A stretch of 50,112 nucleotides of DNA, from contig NZ_VIRW01000020.1 of assembly GCF_009760905.1 (NCBI RefSeq), positions 1 to 50,112 of the forward strand, given 5' to 3'. Made by a program: the position numbers and the translations under genes. This document shows, piece after piece, positions 21,723 through 30,809 of the stretch. The notes beneath the pieces were generated by a model. That model was not told the DNA's origin and searched no databases. It saw only the letters and a list, made by a program, of their open reading frames with translations. Source of the DNA: Chitinibacter sp. GC72. GTDB taxonomy: Bacteria; Pseudomonadota; Gammaproteobacteria; Burkholderiales; Chitinibacteraceae. Each line of letters opens with the position of its first letter. Within the stretch, counting starts at the first letter, position 1.

Positions 21723-22922
21723 TCAATCTTTCTTCGCGCTAGGATAAAGCCGGGCAATATGCGCCATCAATTTGCGCGCAATATCGATTTTCGGCGCGCT
21801 GTGCAGCCGCGTTTCGCCGTGATCGTCAAGCAGCACCACTTCATTGGTGTCCGCGCCAAAGGCGTTTTGCACTAAATTGGCGACCAGCAGCGGCAGCTTT
21901 TTGCGCTGGCGTTTGGCTTCGGCGTATTCGAGTAGGTTTTCCGACTCGGCAGCAAAGCCGACACAGAATGGCGGATTCGGGCGCGATGATACGCCAGCCA
22001 GAATATCGGGGTTCGGCGCGAGCTCGAGCGTTAGAATATGCGCGTCTTTTTTGATTTTCTGCTCGGATGGATTGAGCACATAGTAATCAGCCACTGCCGC
22101 CACGCCGATGAAAATATCGCTCGCGGCCACTTCGGCCTCCACTGCGGCCAGCATTTGCTGCGCTGATTGCACATTAATCCGCCGCGCACCGATGGGCGTC
22201 GGCAAAGCAGTTTCGCCCGACACCAGCACCACTTCGGCGCCAGCCTCATACGCAGCCCGTGCAATCGCGTAGCCCATTTTGCCGCTGCTGGTATTGGTAA
22301 TGCCGCGCACGGCGTCGATGCGCTCGAAAGTCGGGCCAGCAGTAATCAGCACGCGACGGCCTTTGAGCACTTTGGGCTGCAAAGCCGCTTCGAGGTAATC
22401 GAAAATTTCTGCCGCTTCGAGCATTCGCCCGTCACCCACTTCACCACAAGCCTGCTCGCCATGACCCGGGCCAAAGATCGCCACGCCATCGGCTTGCAAT
22501 TGCGCGATATTGCGCTGATTGGGCGGGTTTTCCCACATCTGGCGATTCATCGCTGGCGCAACCATCAAAGGGCAATCACGCGCAGCAACCAAGGTTGAGA
22601 GCAGATCATCGCACTGCCCGTGTGCCACTTTGGCCAGAAAATCGGCCGACGCGGGCGCCACCAGCACCGCGGCCGCGCCGCGCGTTAAATCGATATGCGG
22701 CATATTATTGGGCCGCCGCGCATCCCACTGATCGGTGTAAACAATATTGCCGCTCAGGGCCTGAAACGTCACCGTACCGACAAAATGTGTCGCCGCCTCG
22801 CTCATCACCACATGCACGTCGTAACCGGCCTTGACCAGCAGCCGGGTTAATTCGGCCGATTTATACGCCGCCACACCGCCGGTAATACCCAGTACGATTT
22901 TTTTCTGATTAATTGCGCTCAC
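21723..22922 (-). CDS. coaBC: Bifunctional phosphopantothenoylcysteine decarboxylase / phosphopantothenate-cysteine ligase
   Basis: 399 aa, two-domain protein. The N-terminal flavoprotein decarboxylase (about 1-190) has GITGGVAAYKS, the histidine in NMPHIDLTRGA and the PAMN motif. The C-terminal CTP-dependent ligase (about 195-399) has ITAGPTFERIDAVR-type and ITNTSSGKMG stretches. It carries out steps 2 and 3 of coenzyme A synthesis from pantothenate. It is divergent from radC with about 50 bp between starts, the arrangement common in Proteobacteria. Confidence 0.97.
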   Translation of the reverse strand: MSAINQKKIVLGITGGVAAYKSAELTRLLVKAGYDVHVVMSEAATHFVGTVTFQALSGNIVYTDQWDARRPNNMPHIDLTRGAAAVLVAPASADFLAKVAHGQCDDLLSTLVAARDCPLMVAPAMNRQMWENPPNQRNIAQLQADGVAIFGPGHGEQACGEVGDGRMLEAAEIFDYLEAALQPKVLKGRRVLITAGPTFERIDAVRGITNTSSGKMGYAIARAAYEAGAEVVLVSGETALPTPIGARRINVQSAQQMLAAVEAEVAASDIFIGVAAVADYYVLNPSEQKIKKDAHILTLELAPNPDILAGVSSRPNPPFCVGFAAESENLLEYAEAKRQRKKLPLLVANLVQNAFGADTNEVVLLDDHGETRLHSAPKIDIARKLMAHIARLYPSAKKD

Positions 22923-22975
22923 AGCTTGCGCGCCTCTGCTAGAAAGAATGTCCGACAGTTTACAGAAAAAATCCT

Positions 22976-23650
22976 ATGTCGATTACTGATTGGCCTGCCG
23001 ACGAGCGCCCGCGCGAGAAATTACTCGCCCATGGCGCAGTTTCGCTCTCGGATGCCGAATTGCTGGCGATTTTTCTACGTGTTGGCTTGCCCGGCAAATC
23101 GGCGGTTGATCTGGCGCGTGAGTTGCTCGGCCATTTCGGCTCGCTCGAAGCACTGTTTGCCGCCAGCCTGCACGATTTTGACGCCATTAGCGGCATTGGT
23201 GCGGCCAAATATGCGCAATTGCAAGCGGTGCTCGAAATGAGCCGCCGCGCGCTGGCCGAGCAACTGAAAGCGCGCGATTCATTTGAAAACCCCACCGCCG
23301 TACGTGATTTTTTGCGCCTGCGCTTGCGCGGCATCCGCCATGAAGAATTTCATGCTCTCTATCTTGACACTGGCTATCGGCTGATCGCCGCCGAAACCTT
23401 ATTTAAAGGCACACTGAACGAGACGCGTGTTTACCCGCGCGAGCTGGCCAAGCATGCGATTGCGCACAATGCCGCGGCGATTATCGTGGCACATAATCAC
23501 CCCAGCGGCAGTGCCGAGCCCTCCAGCGCCGATATTCTGCTCACCCGCCAGCTACAGCACGCTCTGGAGTTGCTCGACATCAAGCTGCTGGACCATTTTA
23601 TCGTTGCCGCCCATCAGATCGTGTCGCTGGCCGAGCTGGGGCACCTGTAA
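22976..23650 (+). CDS. radC: RadC family protein (JAB/MPN domain)
   Basis: 224 aa. An N-terminal helix-hairpin-helix region (about 15-80, with [16 protein letters not shown]) is followed by a JAMM-type metal-site domain with [14 protein letters not shown]. The protein is widely conserved; its early assignment to recombinational repair is disputed and its molecular role remains unclear. It faces away from coaBC, a common arrangement. All metal ligands (two His, Asp, and an upstream Glu) are visible. Confidence 0.93.
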   Translation: MSITDWPADERPREKLLAHGAVSLSDAELLAIFLRVGLPGKSAVDLARELLGHFGSLEALFAASLHDFDAISGIGAAKYAQLQAVLEMSRRALAEQLKARDSFENPTAVRDFLRLRLRGIRHEEFHALYLDTGYRLIAAETLFKGTLNETRVYPRELAKHAIAHNAAAIIVAHNHPSGSAEPSSADILLTRQLQHALELLDIKLLDHFIVAAHQIVSLAELGHL

Positions 23651-23732
23651 AAGCGACCATTCACGCCGATAAGTTCAGCATGCTTTGCATGCGCAAGCGC
23701 CGCCTTCGCATGCCCACCAGCCGAGGTGCATC

Positions 23733-24725
23733 ATGCGTATTAGCGAATCCGATCTAACCCTCAGCGCCCAGCGCAGCTTTCGCCGCGAACAGAGCGAAAG
23801 CCTGTCGGTGCGCTATGAAGCCCCGCGCCCGATCCCGCAAGCAGCAGACGAATCGGTAGAAATATCCAGCGCCGCCCGCATGTTGGACGAGCAGCAGGAG
23901 GCGATCGAGAACGACCCCAGAATCAAACTGATCAAAAGCCTGATCGAAGCCATGCTGGGGCGCGAAATAAAGCTAGGGTATAAGCCTGCAGATCAATCAG
24001 AGCAACCTTCACGGAGCAATACCCAGGCAAGCACCCAGCCCATTCAATTGGAGGATGGCTGGCAAATCGAGTACCATGCCAGTGAGCATGAAAGCGAGCA
24101 AACCCGCTTTGCCACCAGCGGCACCATCAAAACAGCCGACGGGCGCGAGATCAGCTTTGAAGCTGAATTAAGCCTCAGCCGCAGTTTTAGCCAGCGTGTT
24201 GATCTGAGCATTGCCACCGGCAGCGCCGCACGCCCGAAAAAAGACCCGCTGGTGCTCAACTATGACGCGCCAGTGGTCACGCTATCGGACAAAACCTTCA
24301 GCTTTGACATTGATTCGGATGGCAAAGCCGAGCAAATCCACCAGCTCAACCGTGGCAGCGCTTACCTCGCACTGGACCACAATCACGATGGCAAAATCAA
24401 TCACGGCAAAGAGCTGTTTGGCGCGCAAAGCGGCAATGGCTTTGCCGATCTGGCGCAGTACGATCAAGACACTAACGGCTGGATAGACGAAGCCGACCCG
24501 GTCTACGCCGACCTGAAACTGTGGCTAAAAGACGCCAGCGGGCAGGATCAACTTAAAACGCTGCTGGAGATGAAAATCGGCGCCATTTACCTGGGCTATG
24601 CGCGCGGCGATTTTGACCTGAACAATAGCCAAAACCAGAATTACGGCCAAATTCGCAGCTCGGGCGTCTATCTGCACGAAAATGGCCGGGTGGGCAGCGT
24701 ACAGCAGCTTGATCTGAGCGTCTGA
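23733..24725 (+). CDS. EF-hand-like calcium-binding protein of unknown function
   Basis: 330 aa from the ATG at 23733 with GAGG (23723-23726) ahead; an in-frame start at 23685 has no ribosome site. No signal peptide or membrane segment is seen. The first half (about 1-200) is polar, rich in Ser/Glu/Gln, and unrecognised. The second half has three Asp-rich loops resembling EF-hand or dockerin Ca sites: DIDSDGKAEQI, DHNHDGKINHGKELFG and DQDTNGWIDEADP. A C-terminal domain with IYLGYARGDFDLN follows. Similar loops occur in VCBS-like and secreted RTX-associated proteins of Gram-negatives. It follows radC by 82 bp on the same strand, with no clear functional link. Confidence 0.75.
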   Translation: MRISESDLTLSAQRSFRREQSESLSVRYEAPRPIPQAADESVEISSAARMLDEQQEAIENDPRIKLIKSLIEAMLGREIKLGYKPADQSEQPSRSNTQASTQPIQLEDGWQIEYHASEHESEQTRFATSGTIKTADGREISFEAELSLSRSFSQRVDLSIATGSAARPKKDPLVLNYDAPVVTLSDKTFSFDIDSDGKAEQIHQLNRGSAYLALDHNHDGKINHGKELFGAQSGNGFADLAQYDQDTNGWIDEADPVYADLKLWLKDASGQDQLKTLLEMKIGAIYLGYARGDFDLNNSQNQNYGQIRSSGVYLHENGRVGSVQQLDLSV

Positions 24726-24899
24726 ACGCCTCAATCTCTGAACGCCAAGCAGTACAGTTTGCCCATTTTCCGACCGATACAGGATAGCCCCAGTATTCAT
24801 CAGGCATGCCCTGCTTCAAGATGACAAGCACGCGTCAGGTGCCGGTTTGCGCCTGATTGTCGGCTTTTTCCTCCTGATCATTCTTCGGAAACGCACATC

Positions 24900-26093
24900 A
24901 TGAAATTGGCATCGTACACCCTGATTGCAGCGGCTATTGTTGGCCTGTCTGCGTGTAAACAACAAGCTCCTGCCGGCACTGAAGCCAGCGCTCCGGCCGC
25001 AGAAACGGCCAGCGCCAGCGGCGACACGGTTAAAATCGGTCTGGCTGCACCATTGACCGGCAATATCGCGCATTTGGGCAAGGATGTTGAATACGGCGCA
25101 CAAATGGCGATTGAAGAAATCAATGCCGAAGGCGGTCTGGACGTAGATGGCGCGAAAAAGAAAGTAGCGCTGGTATCGGAAGATGACCAAGCCGACCCGA
25201 AAAATGCCACGACGGTTGCCCAGCGCTTTGTGGATCAGAAAATCGCCGGTGTCATTGGCCATTTGACTTCAGGCACCAGCATTCCGGCGTCAAAAATCTA
25301 CTCCGACGCAGGTATTCCGCAGATTTCTCCTTCTGCCACCGCACTGGCCTACACCGCACAGGGCTTTAAAACCACATTCCGCCTAACCGCCAACGATGGT
25401 CAGCAAGGTCTGGTGCTGGCGCAGTACGCCGTTGGCAAATTGAACGCGAAAAAAGTCGCCATTGTGGATGACCGTACCGCCTACGGCCAAGGTTTGGCCG
25501 ATGAGTTTGAAAAAGCCGCCAAAGCTGCAGGCGCCCAAATCGTAAAACGCGAATTTACCACCAATCAGGAAACCGACTTCAACGCCATCCTGACCAATAT
25601 CAAGAGCGTGAAGCCCGATCTCATTTTCTACGGCGGCATGGATGCACAATCAGCACCATTGAAAAAACAAAGCAAAAAACTCGGTCTCACTGCCATTGTG
25701 ATGGGCGCTGATGGTACAAAATCACCCGAATTCCTCAAGCTAGCTGGCGCTGATGCCGAAGGCACTTTTGGTTCGTCTGCGGGCCAGTCTGTTGATCAAA
25801 TGCCAGGCGGCAAGGAATTCAAGGACAAATTCAAAGCCAAATTCGGCGTTGAAGTCCAAGTCTATGCACCGTACAGCTACGATGCCACCAAGCTGATGCT
25901 GGCAGCCATGAAACAGGCAGGCTCGGCTGACCCGGCCAAATACCTGCCCGTGCTGGCTAAAATCGAACATCAAGGCCTGACCGGCCCGATCAGTTTTGAT
26001 GAAAAAGGCGATGTGAAAAACGCGGCAGTAGGCGTTTACACCGTGAAGAATGGCCAGTGGGAACTGGCTGAAATGGTCGGCGGCGCCAAGTAA
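24900..26093 (+). CDS. Branched-chain amino acid ABC transporter substrate-binding lipoprotein, copy 1
   Basis: 397 aa. A lipoprotein signal with lipobox LSAC (Cys about residue 19) is followed by an Ala/Ser/Glu-rich linker and a type I periplasmic binding fold. KIGLAAPLTGNIAHLGKD, SEDDQADPK and DDRTAYGQGLADEFEKA are typical LivJ/LivK-like stretches. It would bind branched-chain or related amino acids in the periplasm and hand them to a LivHMGF permease. No permease or ATPase gene is nearby, so it must work with one encoded elsewhere. A close paralogue follows after a terminator and 414 bp. Confidence 0.93.
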   Translation: MKLASYTLIAAAIVGLSACKQQAPAGTEASAPAAETASASGDTVKIGLAAPLTGNIAHLGKDVEYGAQMAIEEINAEGGLDVDGAKKKVALVSEDDQADPKNATTVAQRFVDQKIAGVIGHLTSGTSIPASKIYSDAGIPQISPSATALAYTAQGFKTTFRLTANDGQQGLVLAQYAVGKLNAKKVAIVDDRTAYGQGLADEFEKAAKAAGAQIVKREFTTNQETDFNAILTNIKSVKPDLIFYGGMDAQSAPLKKQSKKLGLTAIVMGADGTKSPEFLKLAGADAEGTFGSSAGQSVDQMPGGKEFKDKFKAKFGVEVQVYAPYSYDATKLMLAAMKQAGSADPAKYLPVLAKIEHQGLTGPISFDEKGDVKNAAVGVYTVKNGQWELAEMVGGAK

Positions 26094-26124
26094 GCCGATC
26101 GATTCTGATCAAACATGAACTACC

Positions 26125-26150
26125 AAAGGGAGCCGCAGGCTCCCTTTTTT
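26125..26150 (+). terminator. Terminator of substrate-binding protein copy 1
   Basis: AAAGGGAGCC (26125-26134) pairs with GGCTCCCTTT (26138-26147) around GCA, followed by a T-run, 31 bp after the stop codon. Confidence 0.9.
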
Positions 26151-26387
26151 AATGCCCGGCCTGACTGCTTTGGCTGATGTGTTGTGCAATTTGCACAGTT
26201 CTCCGGCGGTGCAGGCCTCCCCCGCCAGAGGATGACCAGCGTCACTCAAACCCTTTTTTGCAGCGCAACAACACAGGCAGAATGCGCTCTGGCCTGCCAA
26301 TTACCACACAGGGCCAACTGTCACCCTTCAAAAAGCATAAAACTGTTGCGGTGCAGCTACAGGATAATCCTTATTCATCAGCCCACA

Positions 26388-26416
26388 TTGCAGAGCGGAT
26401 ATTTGTCACTTCTAAT
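26388..26416 (+). promoter_or_regulatory. Candidate promoter of substrate-binding protein copy 2
   Basis: TTGCAG (26388-26393) and TCTAAT (26411-26416) are 17 bp apart, about 92 bp before the start codon. It lies beyond the terminator of copy 1, so the two paralogues are probably transcribed separately. Consensus-based only. Confidence 0.4.
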
Positions 26417-26507
26417 GAAACAGCTGCTTGAACGCCGCTCATTGGAAGTTGCCGTTTCAAACAAAAACGCCTCACCACTATTTAAATACACACTGGGGAA
26501 ATATCGA

Positions 26508-27716
26508 ATGACTATCGCTCGTTACAGCCTGATCGCTGCGGCCATTCTGGCCATGACTGCATGTGGCAAACAAGAACCCGCGGCCACGACCGAACAAGCT
26601 AGTGCTGCGCCTGCCGCCGCGGTGGATGCGGCACCCGCTGGTGATGTAATTAAAATCGGCCACGCAGCCCCGCTGACTGGCAATATCGCCCACCTGGGTA
26701 AAGACAATGAAAATGGCGTAAAAATGGCCATCGACGAAATCAACGAGGCGGGTGGCGTTGATATCGGCGGCAAAAAAATGAAACTGGAAATGATTTCGGA
26801 AGACGACCAAGCCGATCCGAAAACCGCTACCACGGTTGCACAACGTTTTGTCGATCAAAAAGTAGCGGGCGTGATTGGTCACCTGAACTCAGGCACGACA
26901 ATCCCAGCCTCTAAAATCTACTCTGATGCGGGTATCGCGCAAATTTCTCCATCAGCCACTGCAGTCACCTACACCGCACAAGGCTTTAAAACTGCCTTCC
27001 GTGTGATGGCTAACGATGCACAGCAAGGTAAAGTACTGGGCGAATACGCAGTGAAATTGGGCGCGAAAAAAGTAGCGATCATTGACGACCGTACTGCTTA
27101 CGGCCAAGGCCTGGCAGATGAATTCGAAAAAGCCGCGAAAGCTGCTGGCGCCGAAGTGGTGCGTCGCGAATTTACGACCAATCAGGAAACCGACTTCAAC
27201 GCGATCCTGACCACCATCAAAGGCAGCAAGCCAGATCTGATTTTCTACGGCGGCATGGATGCACAAGCAGCGCCACTGAAAAAACAAGCTAAAAAACTGG
27301 GCATCAACGCCAAAGTCATGGGCGGCGACGGTACGCAAACGCCAGAATTTATCAAACTGGCAGGTAGCGACGCTGAAGGTATGATTTCTTCATCTCCAGG
27401 TATGCCAAAAGACAAAATGGCCGGCGGTCAGGCTTTCCTGGATAAATTCAAAGCCAAATTCGGTACTGAAGTTCAGCTTTATGCACCCTATTGCTACGAC
27501 GCAGTGAAAGTGATGGTGGCAGCAATGCAAAAAGCGGGCTCGTCTGATCCAGCCAAATACATTCCTGAGCTGGCTAAAACCGACTACCAAGGCGCAACTG
27601 GCGCGATCACTTTCGATGAGAAAGGCGATATCAAAAACGGCGCGATCGCTTTGTACACAGTTAAGGGTGGCAAGTGGGAAACACTGGAAGTGGTGGGCGG
27701 CGTAGCACCTAAATAA
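26508..27716 (+). CDS. Branched-chain amino acid ABC transporter substrate-binding lipoprotein, copy 2
   Basis: 402 aa from the ATG at 26508 (GGGGA at 26495-26499). The product then starts with a proper lipoprotein signal, MTIARYSLIAAAILAMTAC. The mature domain aligns without large gaps to copy 1 at 24900; roughly three quarters of residues look identical by eye, including DDRTAYGQGLADEFEKAAKA and FTTNQETDFNAIL. Differences cluster around the C-terminal lobe (SSSPGMPKDKM versus SSAGQSVDQM), which might alter ligand choice. It is a tandem duplicate with its own promoter and terminator, so the pair may be expressed under different conditions or bind different ligands. Confidence 0.93.
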   Translation: MTIARYSLIAAAILAMTACGKQEPAATTEQASAAPAAAVDAAPAGDVIKIGHAAPLTGNIAHLGKDNENGVKMAIDEINEAGGVDIGGKKMKLEMISEDDQADPKTATTVAQRFVDQKVAGVIGHLNSGTTIPASKIYSDAGIAQISPSATAVTYTAQGFKTAFRVMANDAQQGKVLGEYAVKLGAKKVAIIDDRTAYGQGLADEFEKAAKAAGAEVVRREFTTNQETDFNAILTTIKGSKPDLIFYGGMDAQAAPLKKQAKKLGINAKVMGGDGTQTPEFIKLAGSDAEGMISSSPGMPKDKMAGGQAFLDKFKAKFGTEVQLYAPYCYDAVKVMVAAMQKAGSSDPAKYIPELAKTDYQGATGAITFDEKGDIKNGAIALYTVKGGKWETLEVVGGVAPK

Positions 27717-27748
27717 CCCACCTAGGTAATAAGATTCATGACTGATCC

Positions 27749-27775
27749 AAAAAGGAGGCTTCGGCCTCTTTTTTT
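27749..27775 (+). terminator. Terminator of substrate-binding protein copy 2
   Basis: AAAAAGGAGGC pairs with GCCTCTTTTTT around a TTCG tetraloop (one G-T pair), 32 bp after the stop. It lies just before the next gene's start at 27791. Confidence 0.88.
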
Positions 27776-27790
27776 ACTGTTGAGCGCAGA

Positions 27791-28276
27791 ATGAGTTTTG
27801 ACTCTTTGATTCGAAAATATGCCCCTTTTATTGGGTGCATCAGCTTAATCTTACTTACCCACCAGCGACAAACCTTGATGCTCGCCTGGTTTATTCTGCC
27901 ATTTTTGGCGATTGCTTATTTCATCGAGCTAGTCAAATGTGCCACAGGTCAGAGTAACTGGCATGAAGTTCGCCTCCGATTACTCTGCTGGGTGGTCAGC
28001 TTTGCGCTTATTTTTGCAATTCATGAATATCGCTGGCAGCAAGATCGAAAGCAACTTAACGCCATCGCTGCAAAAATTACGGCCTTTAACATGCAGCAGA
28101 AGCGCTATCCTGACTCACTTAAAGAAATCGGCCTACACGCGGTCAGATCTGAGCCGCACATCGGATATAAGCTACAAAACGGCCAAGCTACGCTGTGGTA
28201 CCTCGATTCGAAACAAATGTATGCATTTCACTACTACCACTTTGAAACGCGCCGCTGGGATTATGTTGTGCCATAA
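27791..28276 (+). CDS. Small membrane protein of unknown function
   Basis: 161 aa. Hydrophobic segments at about 12-25, 28-47 and 64-80 suggest two or three membrane passes. A polar C-terminal half (about 85-161) follows, reading IAAKITAFNMQQKRYPDSLKEIG and then tyrosine-rich to the end. A 'helix then RYPDSLKEI' pattern resembles the post-pilin-like region of type II secretion pseudopilin or GspG-like sensor proteins ('yrtgrYPasLeeL'), but no pilin signal is seen. A hairpin terminator overlaps its stop codon. I do not recognise a family. Confidence 0.6.
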   Translation: MSFDSLIRKYAPFIGCISLILLTHQRQTLMLAWFILPFLAIAYFIELVKCATGQSNWHEVRLRLLCWVVSFALIFAIHEYRWQQDRKQLNAIAAKITAFNMQQKRYPDSLKEIGLHAVRSEPHIGYKLQNGQATLWYLDSKQMYAFHYYHFETRRWDYVVP

Positions 28277-28306
28277 AAAAACGCCATCATCGTGATGGCG
28301 TTTTTT
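28275..28306. terminator. Bidirectional terminator
   Basis: AACGCCATCA pairs with TGATGGCGTT around TCG, flanked by A-tract and T-tract on either side, so it works on both strands. It ends the membrane-protein gene at 28276 and the convergent DUF3460 gene at 28326. Confidence 0.9.
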
Positions 28307-28325
28307 CTTGGAGGTGCGTTGCAAC

Positions 28326-28496
28326 TTATTTTTTCAAAGCAGACTGCTCGTTGCGAGCACGCTCATCCAGATCGATGGGCTCTTTATCCCACAGCAGGGC
28401 ACGACCTTCAACCTGGCCTTTGGCCACTTCAGGGTTTTCCTGCAGGAATTTTTCCATGAATTTGGTGTAATCCGATACGTAATTACGATCTACCAT
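28326..28496 (-). CDS. DUF3460 family protein
   Basis: 56 aa, start ATG at 28496 with AAGGA 7 bases upstream, stop TAA at 28326. The product begins MVDRNYVSDYTKFMEKFLQ and contains ENPEVAK, GRALLWDKEPIDL and ends LKK. This matches the DUF3460 pattern of betaproteobacteria (a short helix, then G-R-A-L-x-W-D-K). Function is unknown. It is cytosolic and unaccompanied, with its own terminator. Confidence 0.85.
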   Translation of the reverse strand: MVDRNYVSDYTKFMEKFLQENPEVAKGQVEGRALLWDKEPIDLDERARNEQSALKK

Positions 28497-28613
28497 CTCA
28501 ATATCCTTTTCATCTAGTGCGGTGAATTGCCGCTATTATAAGCGATCGTGTGCTGATCTGGGTTAGCAAAATACACCGCCATGTATTAGCCTGAAGGCAA
28601 AGCCAGTCAATGC

Positions 28614-29054
28614 CTACAGCAACATACCCCTACAGGCGTAATCAATATCCCACTCCGACTCCGCAACTGCAATAAAACCATGTCGCTGATAAAAACGATT
28701 CGAGTCGCTGTCGCGCAGCGCTGCCAGCCGGATGGGCTTACTGCTACTACTGCATTGCTGCCGGATGTGCGTTAGCACGGCACTACCGATGCCCTGCCCT
28801 TGCCACTGCGGCAGCAGATACAAATGATCCAGAGCATAGGCCTGCTCCTCTTCACGCAGCGCGTAAAAGCCGACCACTTGATTGGCTACGACGATTTTCT
28901 GACTCGCGGTAGGCTCAAAGTTGGCGCGCAGACGCTGACGCGCGCGCTCGGGATCATACCGGCCGATACGCTCCAGACTTTCACGCATCGCAGCAATGCG
29001 AATGGCGAGTAATTCCTCAAAATCGGCCTCAGAGACACTCGCCAGCGACCACAT
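28614..29054 (-). CDS. GNAT family N-acetyltransferase
   Basis: 146 aa. The acetyl-CoA loop is QGQGIGSAVL (about 84-93), preceded by the strand DHLYLLP and followed by a C-terminal NRFYQRHGF. The substrate is unknown. Its ATG overlaps the hisC stop by one base pair set (TGATG), so the two genes are translationally coupled. Confidence 0.88.
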   Translation of the reverse strand: MWSLASVSEADFEELLAIRIAAMRESLERIGRYDPERARQRLRANFEPTASQKIVVANQVVGFYALREEEQAYALDHLYLLPQWQGQGIGSAVLTHIRQQCSSSSKPIRLAALRDSDSNRFYQRHGFIAVAESEWDIDYACRGMLL

Positions 29055-30154
29055 CAGCCCTCCATCGCCTCGCGCAGCACTTCGATAAAACGTGCATTTT
29101 CCTCAGGCAAACCAATCGACACCCGTAGGCTGTTCGGCATTTTGTAGCCAGCCAGCGGGCGCACAATCACGCCGCGTTCAAGCATATATTGATTGAGCAT
29201 CGCCGCATCACCGCAGTGGAAGGTCACAAAATTGCCATAGCTTTCAATAAAGCTCAAACCCAGCTCTTGCAGCGCCTCGGTAATCTGCTTCATGCCTGCA
29301 GCGTTCACTTCTACCGATTGCTTTAAAAATTCCAGATCATCGAGCGCCGCTACCGCCGCCGCTTGCGCAAGGCTGTTCACATTAAACGGCTGGCGAATGC
29401 GATTTAAGATATCGGCGACTTCCGGATTAGCGAGTGCAAAGCCAACGCGCAGGCCAGCCAGACCATAAGCCTTGCTGAAGGTACGCACGACGATCAGATT
29501 GGCAAACTGTTTCAACCAGCCGATTGAATCGCTGCGTTTCTCGCGCGGCAAAAACTCGGTGTAGGCTTCATCGAGCACCACCAGCACATTTTTCGGGCAT
29601 AGCTCCAGAAACTCGATCAGATCGCCCGGGCGTGCCAGCGTGCCAGTTGGATTATTCGGGTTGGCAATCCAGACGATTTTGGTATCAGGGCGAATCGCCG
29701 CACGCATTGCATCCAGATCGTGGCCGTAATCAACAGCTTTGACGCAGATATTGCTCGCACCAACCGCTTGCGTTGCCAGCGGGTAAACAGCGAAAGCGTA
29801 TTCAGAAAACACCGCCGAATCGCCCTGCTTTAAAAATGCATGGGCGATCAGCTCCAAAATATCGTTGGAGCCATTGCCGAGCACGATTTGATCCAGATTT
29901 ACGGCGAAACGCTCGGCGATTTTGGCTTTTAAATCGAAACCGTTCCCATCGGGGTAGCGCGCCAATTCTGCGAGTTCACGCTCGACGGCTGCGCGCGCTT
30001 TGGGCCCCACGCCCAGCGGATTTTCATTCGATGCCAGTTTGACGATTTTGGCTGGATCAAGATTCATTTCACGCGCCAACTCGGAAACCGGTTTGCCCGG
30101 TTGATAAGGCGCAATGGCGCGAATGTATTCAGGGGCCAGTGAAGCAAGTGACAT
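29054..30154 (-). CDS. hisC: Histidinol-phosphate aminotransferase
   Basis: 366 aa PLP-dependent class I/II aminotransferase. LASNENPLG at the N-terminus, GNGSNDILE, NPNNPTGT, the PLP lysine in RTFSKAYGLAGLRVG and the C-terminal RVSIG are all HisC hallmarks. It transfers an amino group to imidazole acetol phosphate in histidine synthesis. No other his genes are here. Many betaproteobacteria keep a second hisC copy near pheA/tyrA-type genes that can serve as an aromatic aminotransferase; with pheA and serC 1.5-4 kb upstream on the same strand, that role is possible. Confidence 0.92.
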   Translation of the reverse strand: MSLASLAPEYIRAIAPYQPGKPVSELAREMNLDPAKIVKLASNENPLGVGPKARAAVERELAELARYPDGNGFDLKAKIAERFAVNLDQIVLGNGSNDILELIAHAFLKQGDSAVFSEYAFAVYPLATQAVGASNICVKAVDYGHDLDAMRAAIRPDTKIVWIANPNNPTGTLARPGDLIEFLELCPKNVLVVLDEAYTEFLPREKRSDSIGWLKQFANLIVVRTFSKAYGLAGLRVGFALANPEVADILNRIRQPFNVNSLAQAAAVAALDDLEFLKQSVEVNAAGMKQITEALQELGLSFIESYGNFVTFHCGDAAMLNQYMLERGVIVRPLAGYKMPNSLRVSIGLPEENARFIEVLREAMEG

Positions 30155-30197
30155 CGACTTTCCTTTTCAAACGTTCAAAACAATCAAATTTTCGCTA

Positions 30198-30809
30198 TTA
30201 CAGCGACTTCACCATCCGCAGACTAGCGGGCAGTGAAAATTGCGTCAAAGTGCGCACTTTGGACTCAACCAGCACTTCAAAGCCATGGCGGCGATAAAAC
30301 TGCACCGCGCCGGGGTTGCCACTATCGACGTCGACGTGCAGCTGATCAAAGCCGGCTTGGCGGGCGGTGTAAATCACTTGGCTGAGCATGCGTGCGCCCA
30401 GACCTTGGCTGCGGTGATCTTCGTGCACCGCAATCGTACGCAAATACCACGTATCATTGGGTACGTGCGGAAACAGAAAGTCGAGGTCACGCTGGCGCGC
30501 GCGCAGGATATCCAGATCAAGTGCCAGGGTATGTAGCTCTATGCTATCGTCTATCTGAAGTTGTGCACCATACCCGGCAGGGTAATGAAAAACCAGCGCG
30601 ATAATTTCTTCCTGGGCATTGCGTAACACCTGCGCATTGCGATAACTGTAACTGCCATTCGGCTCGTGCCACAGTCGCGCCAGATTGATCAGCGTTAGCT
30701 CGCGCGGCAGCGCAAACCAGTAGTCGTAAAAAGGGGCGTCGGATTGATAAATCAACTCCGCCGCCCGTTTGGCATCGCCAGGTACTGCTAAACCTAAGTT
30801 TTCCACCAT
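30198..30809 (-). CDS. GNAT family N-acetyltransferase
   Basis: 203 aa, with the acetyl-CoA signature RSQGLGARML in the C-terminal half, preceded by LRTIAVHEDH and followed by NPGAVQFYRRHGF. The N-terminal about 90 residues are variable. Start ATG 30809 lies inside the end of the LOG gene (16-bp overlap), so expression follows that gene. Substrate unknown. Confidence 0.87.
   Translation of the reverse strand: MVENLGLAVPGDAKRAAELIYQSDAPFYDYWFALPRELTLINLARLWHEPNGSYSYRNAQVLRNAQEEIIALVFHYPAGYGAQLQIDDSIELHTLALDLDILRARQRDLDFLFPHVPNDTWYLRTIAVHEDHRSQGLGARMLSQVIYTARQAGFDQLHVDVDSGNPGAVQFYRRHGFEVLVESKVRTLTQFSLPASLRMVKSL

Larger units (their letters stand above)
26094..26507 (+). other. Non-coding gap between the two substrate-binding protein genes
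   Basis: About 414 bp holding the terminator of copy 1 (26125-26150) and a likely promoter for copy 2 (26388-26416). The reading frame of copy 2 happens to stay open backwards to 26184, but that stretch lacks a ribosome site, encodes no recognisable domain and would bury the lipoprotein signal. I treat it as non-coding. Confidence 0.6.

Noticed and set aside
26184-26507. N-terminal extension of the second substrate-binding protein
   Set aside because: It contains a likely promoter, has no ribosome site at its start, and would prevent recognition of the lipoprotein signal at MTIARYS.
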